Of a stretch of DNA of 40,465 nt, positions 1-9,800 are shown piece after piece (position 1 is the stretch's first letter; each line of letters opens with the position of its first letter). The stretch is from positions 1 through 40,465 of the forward strand of contig JAFEDO010000035.1 of the NCBI GenBank assembly GCA_018241565.1, written 5' to 3'. A model generated the notes under the pieces. That model was given only the letters and a program-made list of their open reading frames with translations. It was not told the origin of the DNA and did no database searches. This DNA is from Pseudomonadota bacterium (GTDB lineage: Bacteria; Pseudomonadota; Gammaproteobacteria; JAFEDO01). The position numbers and the translations under genes were made by a program.

Positions 1-291
1 AAGAAGTTAGGTTTTAATAAAAAAATGGAACAATTTAACTTTATATTAAAATCAAATTTTGATGAAAAAAGATTTTCGAAACGTGAATCTGAATGTCTGT
101 ATTTTATTATTCGTGGAAAATCATGCAGTGAGATTGCATCAATGCTAAAAATTAATCGTAGAACAGTTGAAGTTTATGTTGATAATTTAAAAAATAAACT
201 GAAAGTCTGTAATAAAAGTCAACTGATCGAAAAATCTTTAGAATTAGGTTACTACTGTGTTATTCCGGAATCGATAATCCACATAATTTGA
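1..291 (+). CDS. LuxR-family regulator, C-terminal part (5' end outside window)
   Basis: The reading frame is open from base 1, so the gene begins before the window and only its last 96 codons are seen. The visible part is a LuxR/GerE DNA-binding domain: a SKRESECLYF entry helix, then RGKSCSEIASMLKINRRTVEVYVDNLKNKL, covering the scaffold and recognition helices, and an IEKSLELGYY close. An internal ATG at 25 is unlikely to be the true start, because the residues before it (KKLGFNKK) align with the stretch before the helix-turn-helix in the PAS-LuxR gene at 1810-2508. By that resemblance the missing N-terminus is probably a PAS-type sensor. Only 20 bases separate its stop from the next regulator's start, so the two are probably co-transcribed. 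The DNA-binding call is secure; the sensor type is inference. Confidence 0.85.
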   Translation, partial: KKLGFNKKMEQFNFILKSNFDEKRFSKRESECLYFIIRGKSCSEIASMLKINRRTVEVYVDNLKNKLKVCNKSQLIEKSLELGYYCVIPESIIHII

Positions 292-311
292 ATTGATTGG
301 CGGAGAAAGAC

Positions 312-1082
312 ATGTTTTCTGATAATTTTTATAAGAATCATTTTTGCTTCGAGTCTAGTAATGATATATTGGAGGTATGTAAGCCTTTTTTTTCAGAAGC
401 AAAAATAAATTATTTTGATTATTGTCGTACGTATAATAATCATGATTTTTTAATTTTAGCAAGTGATGGACATTGGGTAGAGCACTTTTTTAAAAAAGAG
501 TTTTATATTACGGGAACATTAAAGAATTCTGGTATTCATCTGTGGAGTAATCATCATTCAGAATCGATGTTAAGAGATGCAAAATCTGTCGCAAATCATG
601 ATAATGGGATCACATTTTTTGAGAAACATGAAGATTATATCGAATCTTACAGTTTTGCAGCACCAGCTGAAAATGTTGTGGTAGTTGATTTTTATTTAAC
701 TTATAGGGACCATTTTAAAAATTTCTGTTTGTCTTTTAAAGAAAAAACACATAAATTGATTAAAATTTCAGAGAAAAACAAAATAAAGTTGCCTGAAAGT
801 ATGATTGGAGAAATTGTTCCAGATGCTTGTTCTAAGAATCTTTTCATGAACAGCATATTCAATGATAAAAAGATTTCAAGACGCGAATCACAGTGTCTTT
901 ATTTTATGCTTCGAGGGAAGTCATGTAGTGAAATCGCTTTAATACTAAAAATTGATCGTCGCACAGTCGAAGTTTATGTGAATAAATTAAAAGAAAAATT
1001 TAATTGTCAGACGAAGGGTCAGCTTATCGAAAAGGCAATAATGTTAGGCTATGTAAATATGATTCCTGAGTCATTAATGTGA
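312..1082 (+). CDS. LuxR-family transcriptional regulator with unassigned sensor domain
   Basis: This 256-residue predicted cytoplasmic DNA-binding regulator has an N-terminal sensor-like domain (about residues 1-175) and a C-terminal LuxR/GerE helix-turn-helix (about 190-256). The second part contains SRRESQCLYFMLRGKSCSEIALIL and RRTVEVYVNKLKEKF. The sensor domain is shared with the genes at 11908 and 12819; I cannot name its ligand, and it shows no convincing acyl-homoserine-lactone pocket motif. The start is placed at the ATG at 312 rather than the in-frame TTG at 297, because GGAG at 302-305 gives ideal spacing and the paralogue at 12819 begins with the same MFSD. It follows the truncated regulator by 20 bases and converges with the Rab-like gene at 1180-1764. 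Confidence 0.88.
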   Translation: MFSDNFYKNHFCFESSNDILEVCKPFFSEAKINYFDYCRTYNNHDFLILASDGHWVEHFFKKEFYITGTLKNSGIHLWSNHHSESMLRDAKSVANHDNGITFFEKHEDYIESYSFAAPAENVVVVDFYLTYRDHFKNFCLSFKEKTHKLIKISEKNKIKLPESMIGEIVPDACSKNLFMNSIFNDKKISRRESQCLYFMLRGKSCSEIALILKIDRRTVEVYVNKLKEKFNCQTKGQLIEKAIMLGYVNMIPESLM

Positions 1083-1179
1083 AATAGGAAAAATTCAATT
1101 TTAAATCCTTCATTTTTATAAGAAGTATTTAGGTAAATTAGAATTGTCATAATTCGCTATGTAAAAATTTAACATAAGA

Positions 1180-1764
1180 CTAAGAGTGATTGTAAGATGC
1201 GTGTAAGTAATTTTCTGAATGCAAATTACTTAAAAAATCAATAGTGTAATCCATGAATTCTGATATTCCAGCTGCATTGCTTAAATTTATTTCGTAATAG
1301 GGAAGTTGATTTTCTTCTGAAAATTTTCTGGCTTTAACGGAAAGCTCTTCATTTGGAATATCGTTAAGTGCAACAATAATATTTTTTTGTCCGGTTTCTC
1401 TCGTGCATTGGTTAACAATAAAATTAATGGATGTTTGAATGCGCGTTAAAGAATTTTCATGATTAAGGTCAACAATAAAAATTCGGACTGATGTTTGATA
1501 TATATAAGAGCTATGATCTATGATGCCATGTTTTCCTCCTCCGTATGGTTCTAAGGCAATTCTACAATCAGATCCACCGATAATGATATCGTGAAATTGA
1601 CGATATCCAGCGTTATCTACTATTGCAAGAGGTCGATCGCTGGGAATAGCATGCTCTAAACACTTTTGTGCAAGTTCATAGCATTTTGGACCAGCAAAGA
1701 GATATTTATAAGTTGGTTTTAACGGTCTGGATTTTGATTTTTTCTTAGAAAAAAATTGTCCCAT
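1180..1764 (-). CDS. degenerate Rab/Ras-like small GTPase with N-myristoylation-type start
   Basis: This 194-residue protein has the order of elements of a Ras-superfamily G domain but lacks its nucleotide-binding residues. YKYLFAGPKCYELAQKC (19-35) lies where the P-loop GxxxxGKS should be. LEPYGGGKHG (71-80) replaces WDTAGQ, and is followed by a Rab-like stretch SSYIYQTSVRIFIVDLNHE. IIVALNDIP replaces the NKxD strand, and YYEINLSNAAGISEFM replaces the SAK motif. The N-terminus is MGQFFSKKKSKSRP: Gly2, Ser6 and a lysine-rich run, which is the consensus read by eukaryotic N-myristoyltransferase. It is the second gene of a minus-strand unit, 45 bases after the PAS-LuxR gene. The fold assignment is by eye and moderately sure. 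A role as a secreted host-membrane-anchored effector is inference. Confidence 0.65.
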   Translation of the reverse strand: MGQFFSKKKSKSRPLKPTYKYLFAGPKCYELAQKCLEHAIPSDRPLAIVDNAGYRQFHDIIIGGSDCRIALEPYGGGKHGIIDHSSYIYQTSVRIFIVDLNHENSLTRIQTSINFIVNQCTRETGQKNIIVALNDIPNEELSVKARKFSEENQLPYYEINLSNAAGISEFMDYTIDFLSNLHSENYLHASYNHS

Positions 1765-1809
1765 AAGATGATCTCTAAAAGGTTAAAAGATATCGGCATA
1801 ATTAATCGT

Positions 1810-2508
1810 TCATTCAAATATGTTTTTATTATTGAGAATAGATTCAGGAATAATATAGTAATAACCCAATGCAAGTGCTTTTTCAATCACTTGTCCTTTG
1901 TTATCGCACCCAAATTTATTTTTAATATTTTCAAAATATGTTTCGACAGTACGCTTGTCTATTCCCAATATTTCTGCAATTAAAGCAGCAGATTTTCCAC
2001 GAATCATGTAATAAACACATTCTGATTCTCGCTTTGAAAATAAATTATTATCAAAAGATGATTTTAAATAACAAGTAAATTGATCTTTATTTTTAAAATA
2101 TGAATATTTGGTTTTATTGGCATAGTCAAACAAAAAATGTTTTAATTGAGAATCAGTGATGTCAATATAATTAAGAGCAACACTACATTTTTTTTCATGA
2201 CTATCGTATATTGGCGATTTTCCGCCTAATAAAAAACGAAGTCCGTCTTTAAATACCCAAATACCAATTTGTTTAAGTGGTTGTAAGGTAGTTCTGACCT
2301 GATGGTCTTCCTCTCTATATGACAGTGCAAGTTCGACTGCTTTTGTTCGTATATCAAAATCACTTCGTTCATGTTCTAGAAATTGGTTGCTGGATTTATA
2401 ACCTATATATTGGGCAAAATAATCGGTAATATGTGAATAGTTTCCATCATGGTTCTTAATAATTTGTAAGCCTGGAAGCTGACTAAATGCATCTATCTGA
2501 ATAGACAT
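1810..2508 (-). CDS. PAS-domain LuxR-family transcriptional regulator
   Basis: This 232-residue protein has an N-terminal PAS-like domain (about residues 1-125; SQLPGLQIIKNHDGNYSHIT opens it and a SVALNYIDIT strand ends it) and a C-terminal LuxR/GerE domain. The latter is SKRESECVYYMIRGKSAALIAEIL followed by KRTVETYFENIKNKF. The start at 2508 is chosen because AAGGAGA lies 6 bases before that ATG; an in-frame ATG at 2556 has no such site and would add 16 basic residues. It is the first gene of a minus-strand pair with the Rab-like gene. It reads away from the helical-protein/giant-protein unit across a 383-base region that contains two copies of the TCCGTA-N5-TACGGA dyad, so it may regulate itself and its divergent neighbours. 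The signal sensed is unknown. Confidence 0.88.
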   Translation of the reverse strand: MSIQIDAFSQLPGLQIIKNHDGNYSHITDYFAQYIGYKSSNQFLEHERSDFDIRTKAVELALSYREEDHQVRTTLQPLKQIGIWVFKDGLRFLLGGKSPIYDSHEKKCSVALNYIDITDSQLKHFLFDYANKTKYSYFKNKDQFTCYLKSSFDNNLFSKRESECVYYMIRGKSAALIAEILGIDKRTVETYFENIKNKFGCDNKGQVIEKALALGYYYIIPESILNNKNIFE

Positions 2509-2593
2509 ACGTACTCTCCTTTTTACGATGTTTAAGAAAAGATTAAAGTAATGCATTCTAATCGCATTTTATAAAAAAGCCCATGATGTAACC

Positions 2594-2610
2594 TCCGTAT
2601 TTTATACGGA
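2594..2610. promoter_or_regulatory. TCCGTA-N5-TACGGA dyad, copy 1 (candidate operator)
   Basis: A perfect 6-bp inverted repeat with a 5-base centre (TTTTA); the arms extend to 7 bp if one centre base on each side is counted. It lies about 94 bases upstream of the PAS-LuxR start (minus strand). The same 17-bp arrangement recurs at 2755-2771 and 11810-11826. Identical spacing in three copies, all next to LuxR-family genes, argues for a protein-binding site. No binding protein is known. Confidence 0.55.
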
Positions 2611-2699
2611 TATGTCATGGTATAACCACAAGAAAAACTAAATATAATTGAGTCATCGTTTTATATTGTCTCGATAATTAAAATTTTATTTTTCAATAA

Positions 2700-2711
2700 A
2701 TCTCGCGAGAT
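2700..2711. promoter_or_regulatory. 12-bp perfect palindrome ATCTCGCGAGAT
   Basis: A self-complementary CTCGCGAG core is notable in such AT-rich intergenic DNA. It is placed between the two divergent units and between the two TCCGTA dyads, so it could be a second operator. A single copy was noticed, so support is weak. Confidence 0.3.
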
Positions 2712-2753
2712 CCATTAAGAAACCCCAATAATTTTTTAAATTATTAATCATTC

Positions 2754-2778
2754 ATCCGTATTTTTTACGGATTTTTTT
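2754..2778 (+). promoter_or_regulatory. TCCGTA-N5-TACGGA dyad, copy 2, with downstream T-run
   Basis: Arms ATCCGTA (2754-2760) and TACGGAT (2766-2772) flank a TTTTT centre and are followed by more T residues (2773-2778). As DNA it is the second copy of the candidate operator. As plus-strand RNA it has the form of a small intrinsic terminator. Both flanking genes read away from this region, so it terminates no visible upstream gene. It could be a leader attenuator about 114 bases before the helical-protein gene. The operator reading is preferred because the spacing matches the other copies. Confidence 0.5.
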
Positions 2779-2891
2779 ATTTATTTTTATGGGCATGATT
2801 TTAAAATTCTCTTTTATGAAAAATAAAGAGAATGATTTTGTAAAGCATTAAAATTTTTTTGAAAAATAATTTTATTGAAAGGAGATAATTT

Positions 2892-3635
2892 ATGTTAACT
2901 AATGAGCAAGCAAGCGCATTTTGTCAGAAAGCTGAAAGTTTTAAAACAAGATTTGTGAAAGGATTTATAGCTGGAATACGTGGTGACTGGAACAATTTGT
3001 GTGACTCATATAATGAGAATGTAAATCAACTAAGACTTCTGATAGAAAATAATCAAGATAATAATAATTATGATCATTTGCAGGCACTATCTGAAGCGGT
3101 AAATCGCATCATAAATTCAGTCGAAGAGTTTATCAGAGCGCATTATCGAACCCATGTCCAAGATATATATTTTACATTAAGTCAAGACTACGTTTCTTAT
3201 TTAAAAATAAACCTTAGACATCAAGAAGCCATGGTTACTGAAGCAACTGTAATTCAAAGAAATTTAGAACAAGCTAGAAGGGAAGTTACAGAGTTAACAA
3301 ACAGTTTAAATACATTAAGAAATTTGAATGATGTTTTAGTGTATATGCTAGCAGATGTTCTTCGTGTTGCTGGAAATGAGACTATTATTAATTTGCAAGA
3401 AAGACTAACGATGATTGTTAAGCATGTTGATGAAAAATTTCCAGAACAAGAAGAGCTAAATATTAATCAGCCTTTGCAAGCACAACAAAACCGTCAGATC
3501 AATGCTCCTGCATTAGCTGCTTTTAATAGAGAAAGGGCTGCTCTTGCTAGACAAAATGATGTGCCAAATTCTAGCACTACAAATCCTAATGAGATCTCTG
3601 ATTCAAAAGCAGGTCCAAAACAACCGAAAAGATAG
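2892..3635 (+). CDS. hypothetical helical / coiled-coil protein
   Basis: I do not recognise a family for this 247-residue protein. It is almost wholly alpha-helical by composition, with a likely coiled coil around residues 110-150 (VIQRNLEQARREVTELTNSL). It has no signal peptide and no membrane segment. The C-terminal 50 residues are polar and disordered-looking (NRQINAPALAAF onward, ending GPKQPKR). AAAGGAGATAATTT directly before the ATG is a strong ribosome-binding site, which supports a real and well-translated gene. It precedes the giant protein gene on the same strand, separated by about 170 bases containing a 15-bp perfect inverted repeat, so it may be an accessory partner of the giant protein. 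A chaperone-like or secreted-effector role is possible but not shown. Confidence 0.75.
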   Translation: MLTNEQASAFCQKAESFKTRFVKGFIAGIRGDWNNLCDSYNENVNQLRLLIENNQDNNNYDHLQALSEAVNRIINSVEEFIRAHYRTHVQDIYFTLSQDYVSYLKINLRHQEAMVTEATVIQRNLEQARREVTELTNSLNTLRNLNDVLVYMLADVLRVAGNETIINLQERLTMIVKHVDEKFPEQEELNINQPLQAQQNRQINAPALAAFNRERAALARQNDVPNSSTTNPNEISDSKAGPKQPKR

Positions 3636-3651
3636 TAAATAAAAAAATGAA

Positions 3652-3691
3652 TTGAAATATTTCCCATAGTTTTCTGTGGGAAATATTTCAA
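3652..3691 (+). terminator. 15-bp perfect inverted repeat, attenuator or terminator-like
   Basis: Arms TTGAAATATTTCCCA (3652-3666) and TGGGAAATATTTCAA (3677-3691) are perfectly complementary around a 10-base loop, giving a strong RNA hairpin just after the helical-protein gene. On the plus strand it is not followed by a T-run, so it may be an attenuator, a 3'-end stabilising hairpin or a processing site that sets the ratio of the helical protein to the giant protein. On the minus strand a T-run (from the A-run at 3641-3647) does follow after a few bases. Confidence 0.55.
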
Positions 3692-3806
3692 AGAAAGTTT
3701 GAAAGCTCTAGATTTTTAGATCAAGGATTGAATTTTTAAATTAATGTTTCACTTAGTTTGCTGCGAAGCAATTTATTGAGTGATGTCAATATTAGGAGAT
3801 ATTTCA

Positions 3807-6800
3807 ATGCCATTAGGAACAGAAAATTACAAGTCTAAAAAATTTAAAAATTACTTTGGTAAAAATAAACGTAATGGATATGTATTGCAATTAAGAGAAA
3901 TATTTCCAAAAGAAGTTATGCAGCGTGAATTACGAGCTGAGTATGATGGTGATACGAGTTATTATGTTAGAAACAATTTGGAGTTAAAAAGTCTTGAGTT
4001 TAATGCTAGTGCGCTTGGATTCAAGGAATTGAGAAACAGCATTAGACAATATAGTAATAGAATAGAGAGAATTGATAATTATGCTAAGTTTTCTAATAAT
4101 TCTAGAATTAATTCAATTGATTTAAATGAATTAAAAGATAGGTTAGATAATGATGATGTTTTCATCATTCGAGATAGAGATATAAATACTAAAAAATTAA
4201 CTGATCTTGCTTATGTTTTCGTTAGAAATGGTGCCGTACTCATTTTTCCTCTTGCTGATATACAAATTAACAAGGCTGACATAAAACAAAATATCAAGAT
4301 TTATAGTGAGCATCTAGTTAAATTTTCTGATGATTTATTAACTGAAGGAGATTTTCAGGTTCGAGCTAAAAAAATCGAGTTTTCTGATGGTAGTTTTACT
4401 CAAGCTAGAAATATTGTATTACAAGCTGATGAAAACTGTATTACAAGAGGGACATTTAAAAGTGATGACTTAATAGAAGTATCGACTGGAAAACTGATTC
4501 ATGAGGGTGAATTTTCTAGTAACAGTACCTTGATCTTCTCTGAAGATGTCGATAATAGTGGAAAAATACATGTAACAGACTCCATAGAAAGCATTTGTTT
4601 GAATTGGCAAGACAAAAATTCACAATGTGCAATGCATGCAGGTAATTGGATTAGGCTATATCATGAAAATTATATTCAAGATGGTCAAGTCTCAACACCA
4701 ACCTATATTTTTAATAGTCTGAAAGCTAAACTTCAGGGTAAGTTCTTTCTGAGTAACGCATCATTTATCAATGCTAATATGTTAGATGTTATAAAAGATG
4801 CTTTTTTTGTTGTAAATGGAAACTTTTCTACTAAAGCTCGTTTTAAAACATTATTCTCAGGAAAATTATTTTATTCTTCAGATGTAAAAATAGATAATTT
4901 AAATATTACCATTCCTGATAAATGCCCAGTTCAATTTGATTCGCTAGAGCCTATTTTGAATTTAAATAGGCCTAGATTCAGTCGGTATAAAAAAATTCAG
5001 GAATCTGCGCTTCAACGAGCTCAGAAAATGTTTGCGAGCAGGTCATTATTATCATCTGATAGTCTTGTGAAAATAGATACATCTAAGAAAAAAATTTCTG
5101 CTGAAAAGGAAAAGGGGTACGTTACTTTACAATCTGGAAAACTCGAATTAACAGGTGATCTTCATATTAAAGATGCTGGGCTTCATTTGAAATCTAATGG
5201 GGACATTAGTATCACTGGCAGTGTTAATTTGACTAAGGATTTCCTTTCTAAATCCGATGAAAAATTCCTGGTGCAAGCTAATAATATTTTTTTAAATGGT
5301 GAGATTACAGTATTAGGCAATTATTCAACTGATATGAGAGCAGCAGAAGATATTACCGCAGGCGGAAATATCAAGGCTGGCGTGACGCACATAAAGTCAA
5401 AAAACACAACAATACCAGCAAAAGCAGAATTAAAGTTCAAGGCTTTGTCTAGTCAATCTGAAGAGAAATTTAAACAAGAAAGAAGTTCATCAGTCATTGC
5501 TGAAGTTGCTTCTATACAAGCTAAAACAGCTTGGTTTGATGGTAAATTTTCGGGTGCTTTTCTCAGTGTTCAAGCAAATCATTTGATTATGTTAACTGGA
5601 AAAATGTCTGTGACACATCAAATGTATTCTGCACCTGCTGTTATGTTATTAGGTGGTTGGTTAAAAGGAACTAATGTAAAAGTAAATGCATTATTTGTAC
5701 CGTTGATAGGATTTGTTCAGGCGAATCGTTTAGATGTGGCTGCTGCAATTAATATTTCAATGTTAGCTTATATCCAATCAGGCATATCGTCTCCTTCATT
5801 GTTTTCAGTAATCAATGCTGCTACAGGCATAGCGATGACTGGTACATTATTATTTGTTCCTCAAGCACGCTTTATCGTGCCATGGGTACAGTTTTCACTG
5901 AATGCTGTATCACGTTTAACAAGCTTAATGTATTCCTTGAATGAGGCGCAGAAAAAAATACAGGAATTAATGAATGATAATTCAGGAAAAAATGTTCCAG
6001 AAGATGAATTAAAAAATCTAATTAATATTATGGGACAAATTTTCCTAATAATTTTTATGTTAGGAAGTAGTTCTTATTTTGCTGCCACAAAAAAAACACC
6101 AGAAAATCCTGATGATGATAAACCACTAGAGTGGGATTGGAAGTTAGCATTAGGTGCAATAGAATCATTTTTACCATATATTGTAGGAATATTTTCTAGT
6201 GGCTACAACGCTACTAGTTTATTGAGTTTTTCATCCAGTTTAATTACTTGTGTGAGTAGTACGCAATCTAGTTTACTAAATATCGAAGCGAATATACTAA
6301 AACTGGCTGCAGGTTCTTCAATAAATATTTCTCCATTTTCACTAGATGCAAATTTCATCGCTTTTAGCACAATGATGAGTGAAACTAACTTTATCAATGT
6401 AAAAACACCGGTATTTGAAGGAACAGTAACTGGTGACATGATTCAGTCACATATAGTTTTTTTAAATAAACAGTTGGGCGCATGGAATCATTATGAAAAT
6501 CATGACACTTCAAATGATAACAGTAATAGTAACAACACTAACAATGATAACACAACTCCTGATAGTGGTACTGCCTCAGGAGATAACAAAGATAATGGAA
6601 ATACATCAAATCATGAGACGCCTGAAAATCACAATAAGTCTTTCTGGGAGCGTCATTTCCCTTATAATCCAATTCATCATCATGGTGTAAATGACAAGGC
6701 TGATAACAGCAATGCCTCAGATAATAACAAAGGGACAGGGAGTGATAAAAAACATGATGATTTTTCCAATAATCAAAATAATAATGGCAACAGCAATACA

Positions 6801-9800
6801 ACTGACCCGAACAAAAAAGATCCGGTAGAGACAAGCTTTTTCACTAAAATGGTATCTTATTTTAAAGCTCGATTAACTTGTGATTGGGTCAATCTAACTA
6901 TTACATCTGATGTTCTATATGCTCTCAATGATATGCAAGTTATTAACCCAAATTGGCAGATAGGTAATTTAACCTTAGTACGAGAGAATACATCGTTAAT
7001 AATGGGCGGTGGTAAGTTTCAAGTTGAATTAATCAATGGGAAATCTAATTCGGAAATAGTAGCTGCAGGTAGCAAAGTCTATATTGGTAAAATTGATCTA
7101 TCAGATGGCATGACACTTGCGATTACACAAGATGCAACTTTTGAAATTGGAGAGATAAATGTAGATAAAGATAGCGTTTTTGTGGTCGATCATTCTACGG
7201 GGCATATTGCCAATTTATTAGATCAGGGCAATACCTATTTTCAACATGAATCTAAGGTTAAGATTGATCAAGACACAGTCGTTGAAGTTCCCGCTGATAA
7301 AATTAAACCAGATGCAAACTCAACACCAGATGCAAACTCAACACCAGATGCAAAAGACAAATCAAATACAGATGATTCCAAAAAATTAGAATCTGGGGTA
7401 GAGAGCATCAGTGATAAAAGTGTTGTTGAAATAAAAAAATTGAATAATGGTGGGACTATCTATGTCGATGATTCTACACTAAATGCGCATGAAACTATTA
7501 ACGGTTCTGAAAAACATGATCCCGTTTCAAACGCAACAAGCACTGGCAATAGTGTCACTAATGCAGCTTCAGGTTCTAAACATTTACACGCGGCGTCAGA
7601 ATTAGTTCATAAGATTTTTCATCGACACAATGAAGCGCCAAAGCCAACTGAAACACCAACGCCACAAAATAATCCAGAATCAAAACCTGATGACCAACAT
7701 GTTTCACGTATCATTTATAATAATCATGCACATGGAAAAATGGATATTGTAAATAATAATGATGAAATATTAGTTTTGAAAGAATCTGAATTTGCAGGTC
7801 ATCAGGTCAATAATAATGGTGCAGTCATTAGTGTTGAATCAGAAACAAATTTGCAACATGTAAATTCACCTGGGCAGATAGAATATATAGAAAGCAAGGG
7901 ACATTTAGAAGATGTGTCTATGAATGGATCTAGGGCCTTGCTTTCGTTTGAAGCCTGCAAGGATATCAAAATAGATCATTTATCTGGAGATTCTAATTCT
8001 GTATTTAGTTCTCAATATTCAAATATAGATATGGGTGAAGTGTTAAATACACCAGGAAAGTTTCATATTAACTATTCTAATCTCCATATCGGAGGAAATT
8101 GGAATTTAAATCCTCATTCAGATGTTTTTATGACACATAGTACTATCAATGCTAAGAGTGTTAATCATCACGCTTTACCAGCACCGATCAGCTCTGGTTT
8201 TTCATTAGGCCTATTATCACAGGCTCTTCATACACCCATTAATAGCCATAGAGCATTGAGTAGTTATGATTTGGTTCATGGTGATTATCATCATAATTCC
8301 CTCAATAATTTTATTGCACATTTTGATTACGATAAATTTCAATTAGTTTATGAAACCAATGGCACAATTAGTGGGATTCGTATGGTAGATGGGGTCGTGC
8401 CTATTAATTATCACAGCAATATGAATCTCATTTTTAAAGGGCATTGGTTTATGAATTGCCCAGTTTATATGTCTGCTAATGGTGTCATGATAATTCTTGC
8501 GGGAGCTAGCATTTTTGCGACTGATATAACTTTAAGTGCTGTTTATGGAATTTCTGGTGAAGGGATAACATTAGTTTCAGGAAATGAATTAATTATTTTT
8601 TCTGAAAAAGGTGATATTGCCATTAATGGCCAGGAATTTACAAAAACTGAGCATGTCACACATCGCAAATTAACTGGAATTTCTAATTCTGAAATTACAA
8701 AAACCGATGTGAATTATAGTGTGCTCTATGCCAAAAATAAAATTGATATACAAGGTAATAATGTTGATTTGCATGCAGACATGCTTGAGACCAATACCAC
8801 AAATGGAAGTATTTACGTTAATGCTAGAAATACTTTCGATACAACACCAATTATCGGAGATTATCATCAAACAACCAACACATTTATTCCCCCTGCCGCA
8901 GTGGGTCATCTTGATATCCATGAGCAAATAGAATTTCCAACGTATTACACAACCAGTGATCTTCAATGGGTGGCAGGTAAAAGAGTCAATGCAGGTGATG
9001 CTATTAGAGATGATAATTCATTTGAAATTTCCGCACCTATTTTTGATGTTAGTCCACCAGAGCTCCATTACGACATTCAATCTAGTACTTTTGGCATTAC
9101 GATTTCATCATTAAATAATGCTGTTATACAAGATGCAATTCGTCTTCCTATAATTGCAATGTCAAATACCAATCAAATATATGGTGATATTAAAGCATTA
9201 AATACAAACCAATCGGCTAGAACGGTAGATGATTTTGTTAATATATGGAATTTAGGTGAACACGCTTTTATGTATGCGAATTCTATCACTTCTAAAAGTC
9301 CATGGAATTTATTTTCATTAGGATTAGATATTGGTTTTTCAACAAGTAAAACATCTGGAAGTTATTGCTCAAAGAGAACCTCAAATGATAGGCAATACAT
9401 AGAAATCAATACCGATCATCTGATTATGCGCAATGGAGCGCAATTGTATTCTCAAGGAAATGCTGTCATCAATGCAAAAGAAATTGATATGGATGGAGGA
9501 ACTGATCGACAAGTTTCTTCCTCTTATTCAGCAGGGGCAACATTCTCTGTAACACCTAAAGGAATGAGCGGTATCACAGTTCATGGTTCATTTTCACAGA
9601 GTTCGGATGTAACACATGGTACTGCAATCATAGGTGCTGCTAATCAATTAACCGTAAATTCAGAAAAAATCACAGGTAACAATGCACAACTTGTTGCTCC
9701 AAATATGAGTGGTCATATAGGTCAAGCAAATTTTACGATGACACCAGATGAACATAAAAACCTGAGTGGAGGTATTTCTTTATCTTTGACTCCACAGCTT

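Larger units (their letters stand above)
2509..2891. other. divergent intergenic region rich in dyads
   Basis: No gene is visible in these 383 bases between the PAS-LuxR gene (minus) and the helical-protein gene (plus). The region holds two TCCGTA-N5-TACGGA dyads (2594-2610 and 2755-2771). The first is flanked by outer inverted arms CCATGA (2581-2586) and TCATGG (2615-2620). A perfect 12-bp palindrome ATCTCGCGAGAT lies at 2700-2711. A weak promoter-like pair, TTGAGT (2648) and GATAAT (2673), is spaced 19 bases and is not convincing on its own. The last 100 bases are very AT-rich. It most likely holds the promoters and operators of both flanking units. Confidence 0.6.

Noticed and set aside
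3780-3806. Earlier starts (GTG 3780, ATG 3783) for the giant protein
   Set aside because: No ribosome-binding site precedes them, whereas AGGAG is well placed before the ATG at 3807.
6493-6834. Out-of-frame and antisense frames in the low-complexity linker of the giant gene
   Set aside because: The repetitive AAC/GAT/CAT composition keeps other frames open by chance; the products are low-complexity and unsupported.
7311-7354. CRISPR-like repeat
   Set aside because: The units are contiguous in-frame tandem repeats without spacers, and no cas gene is present in the window.
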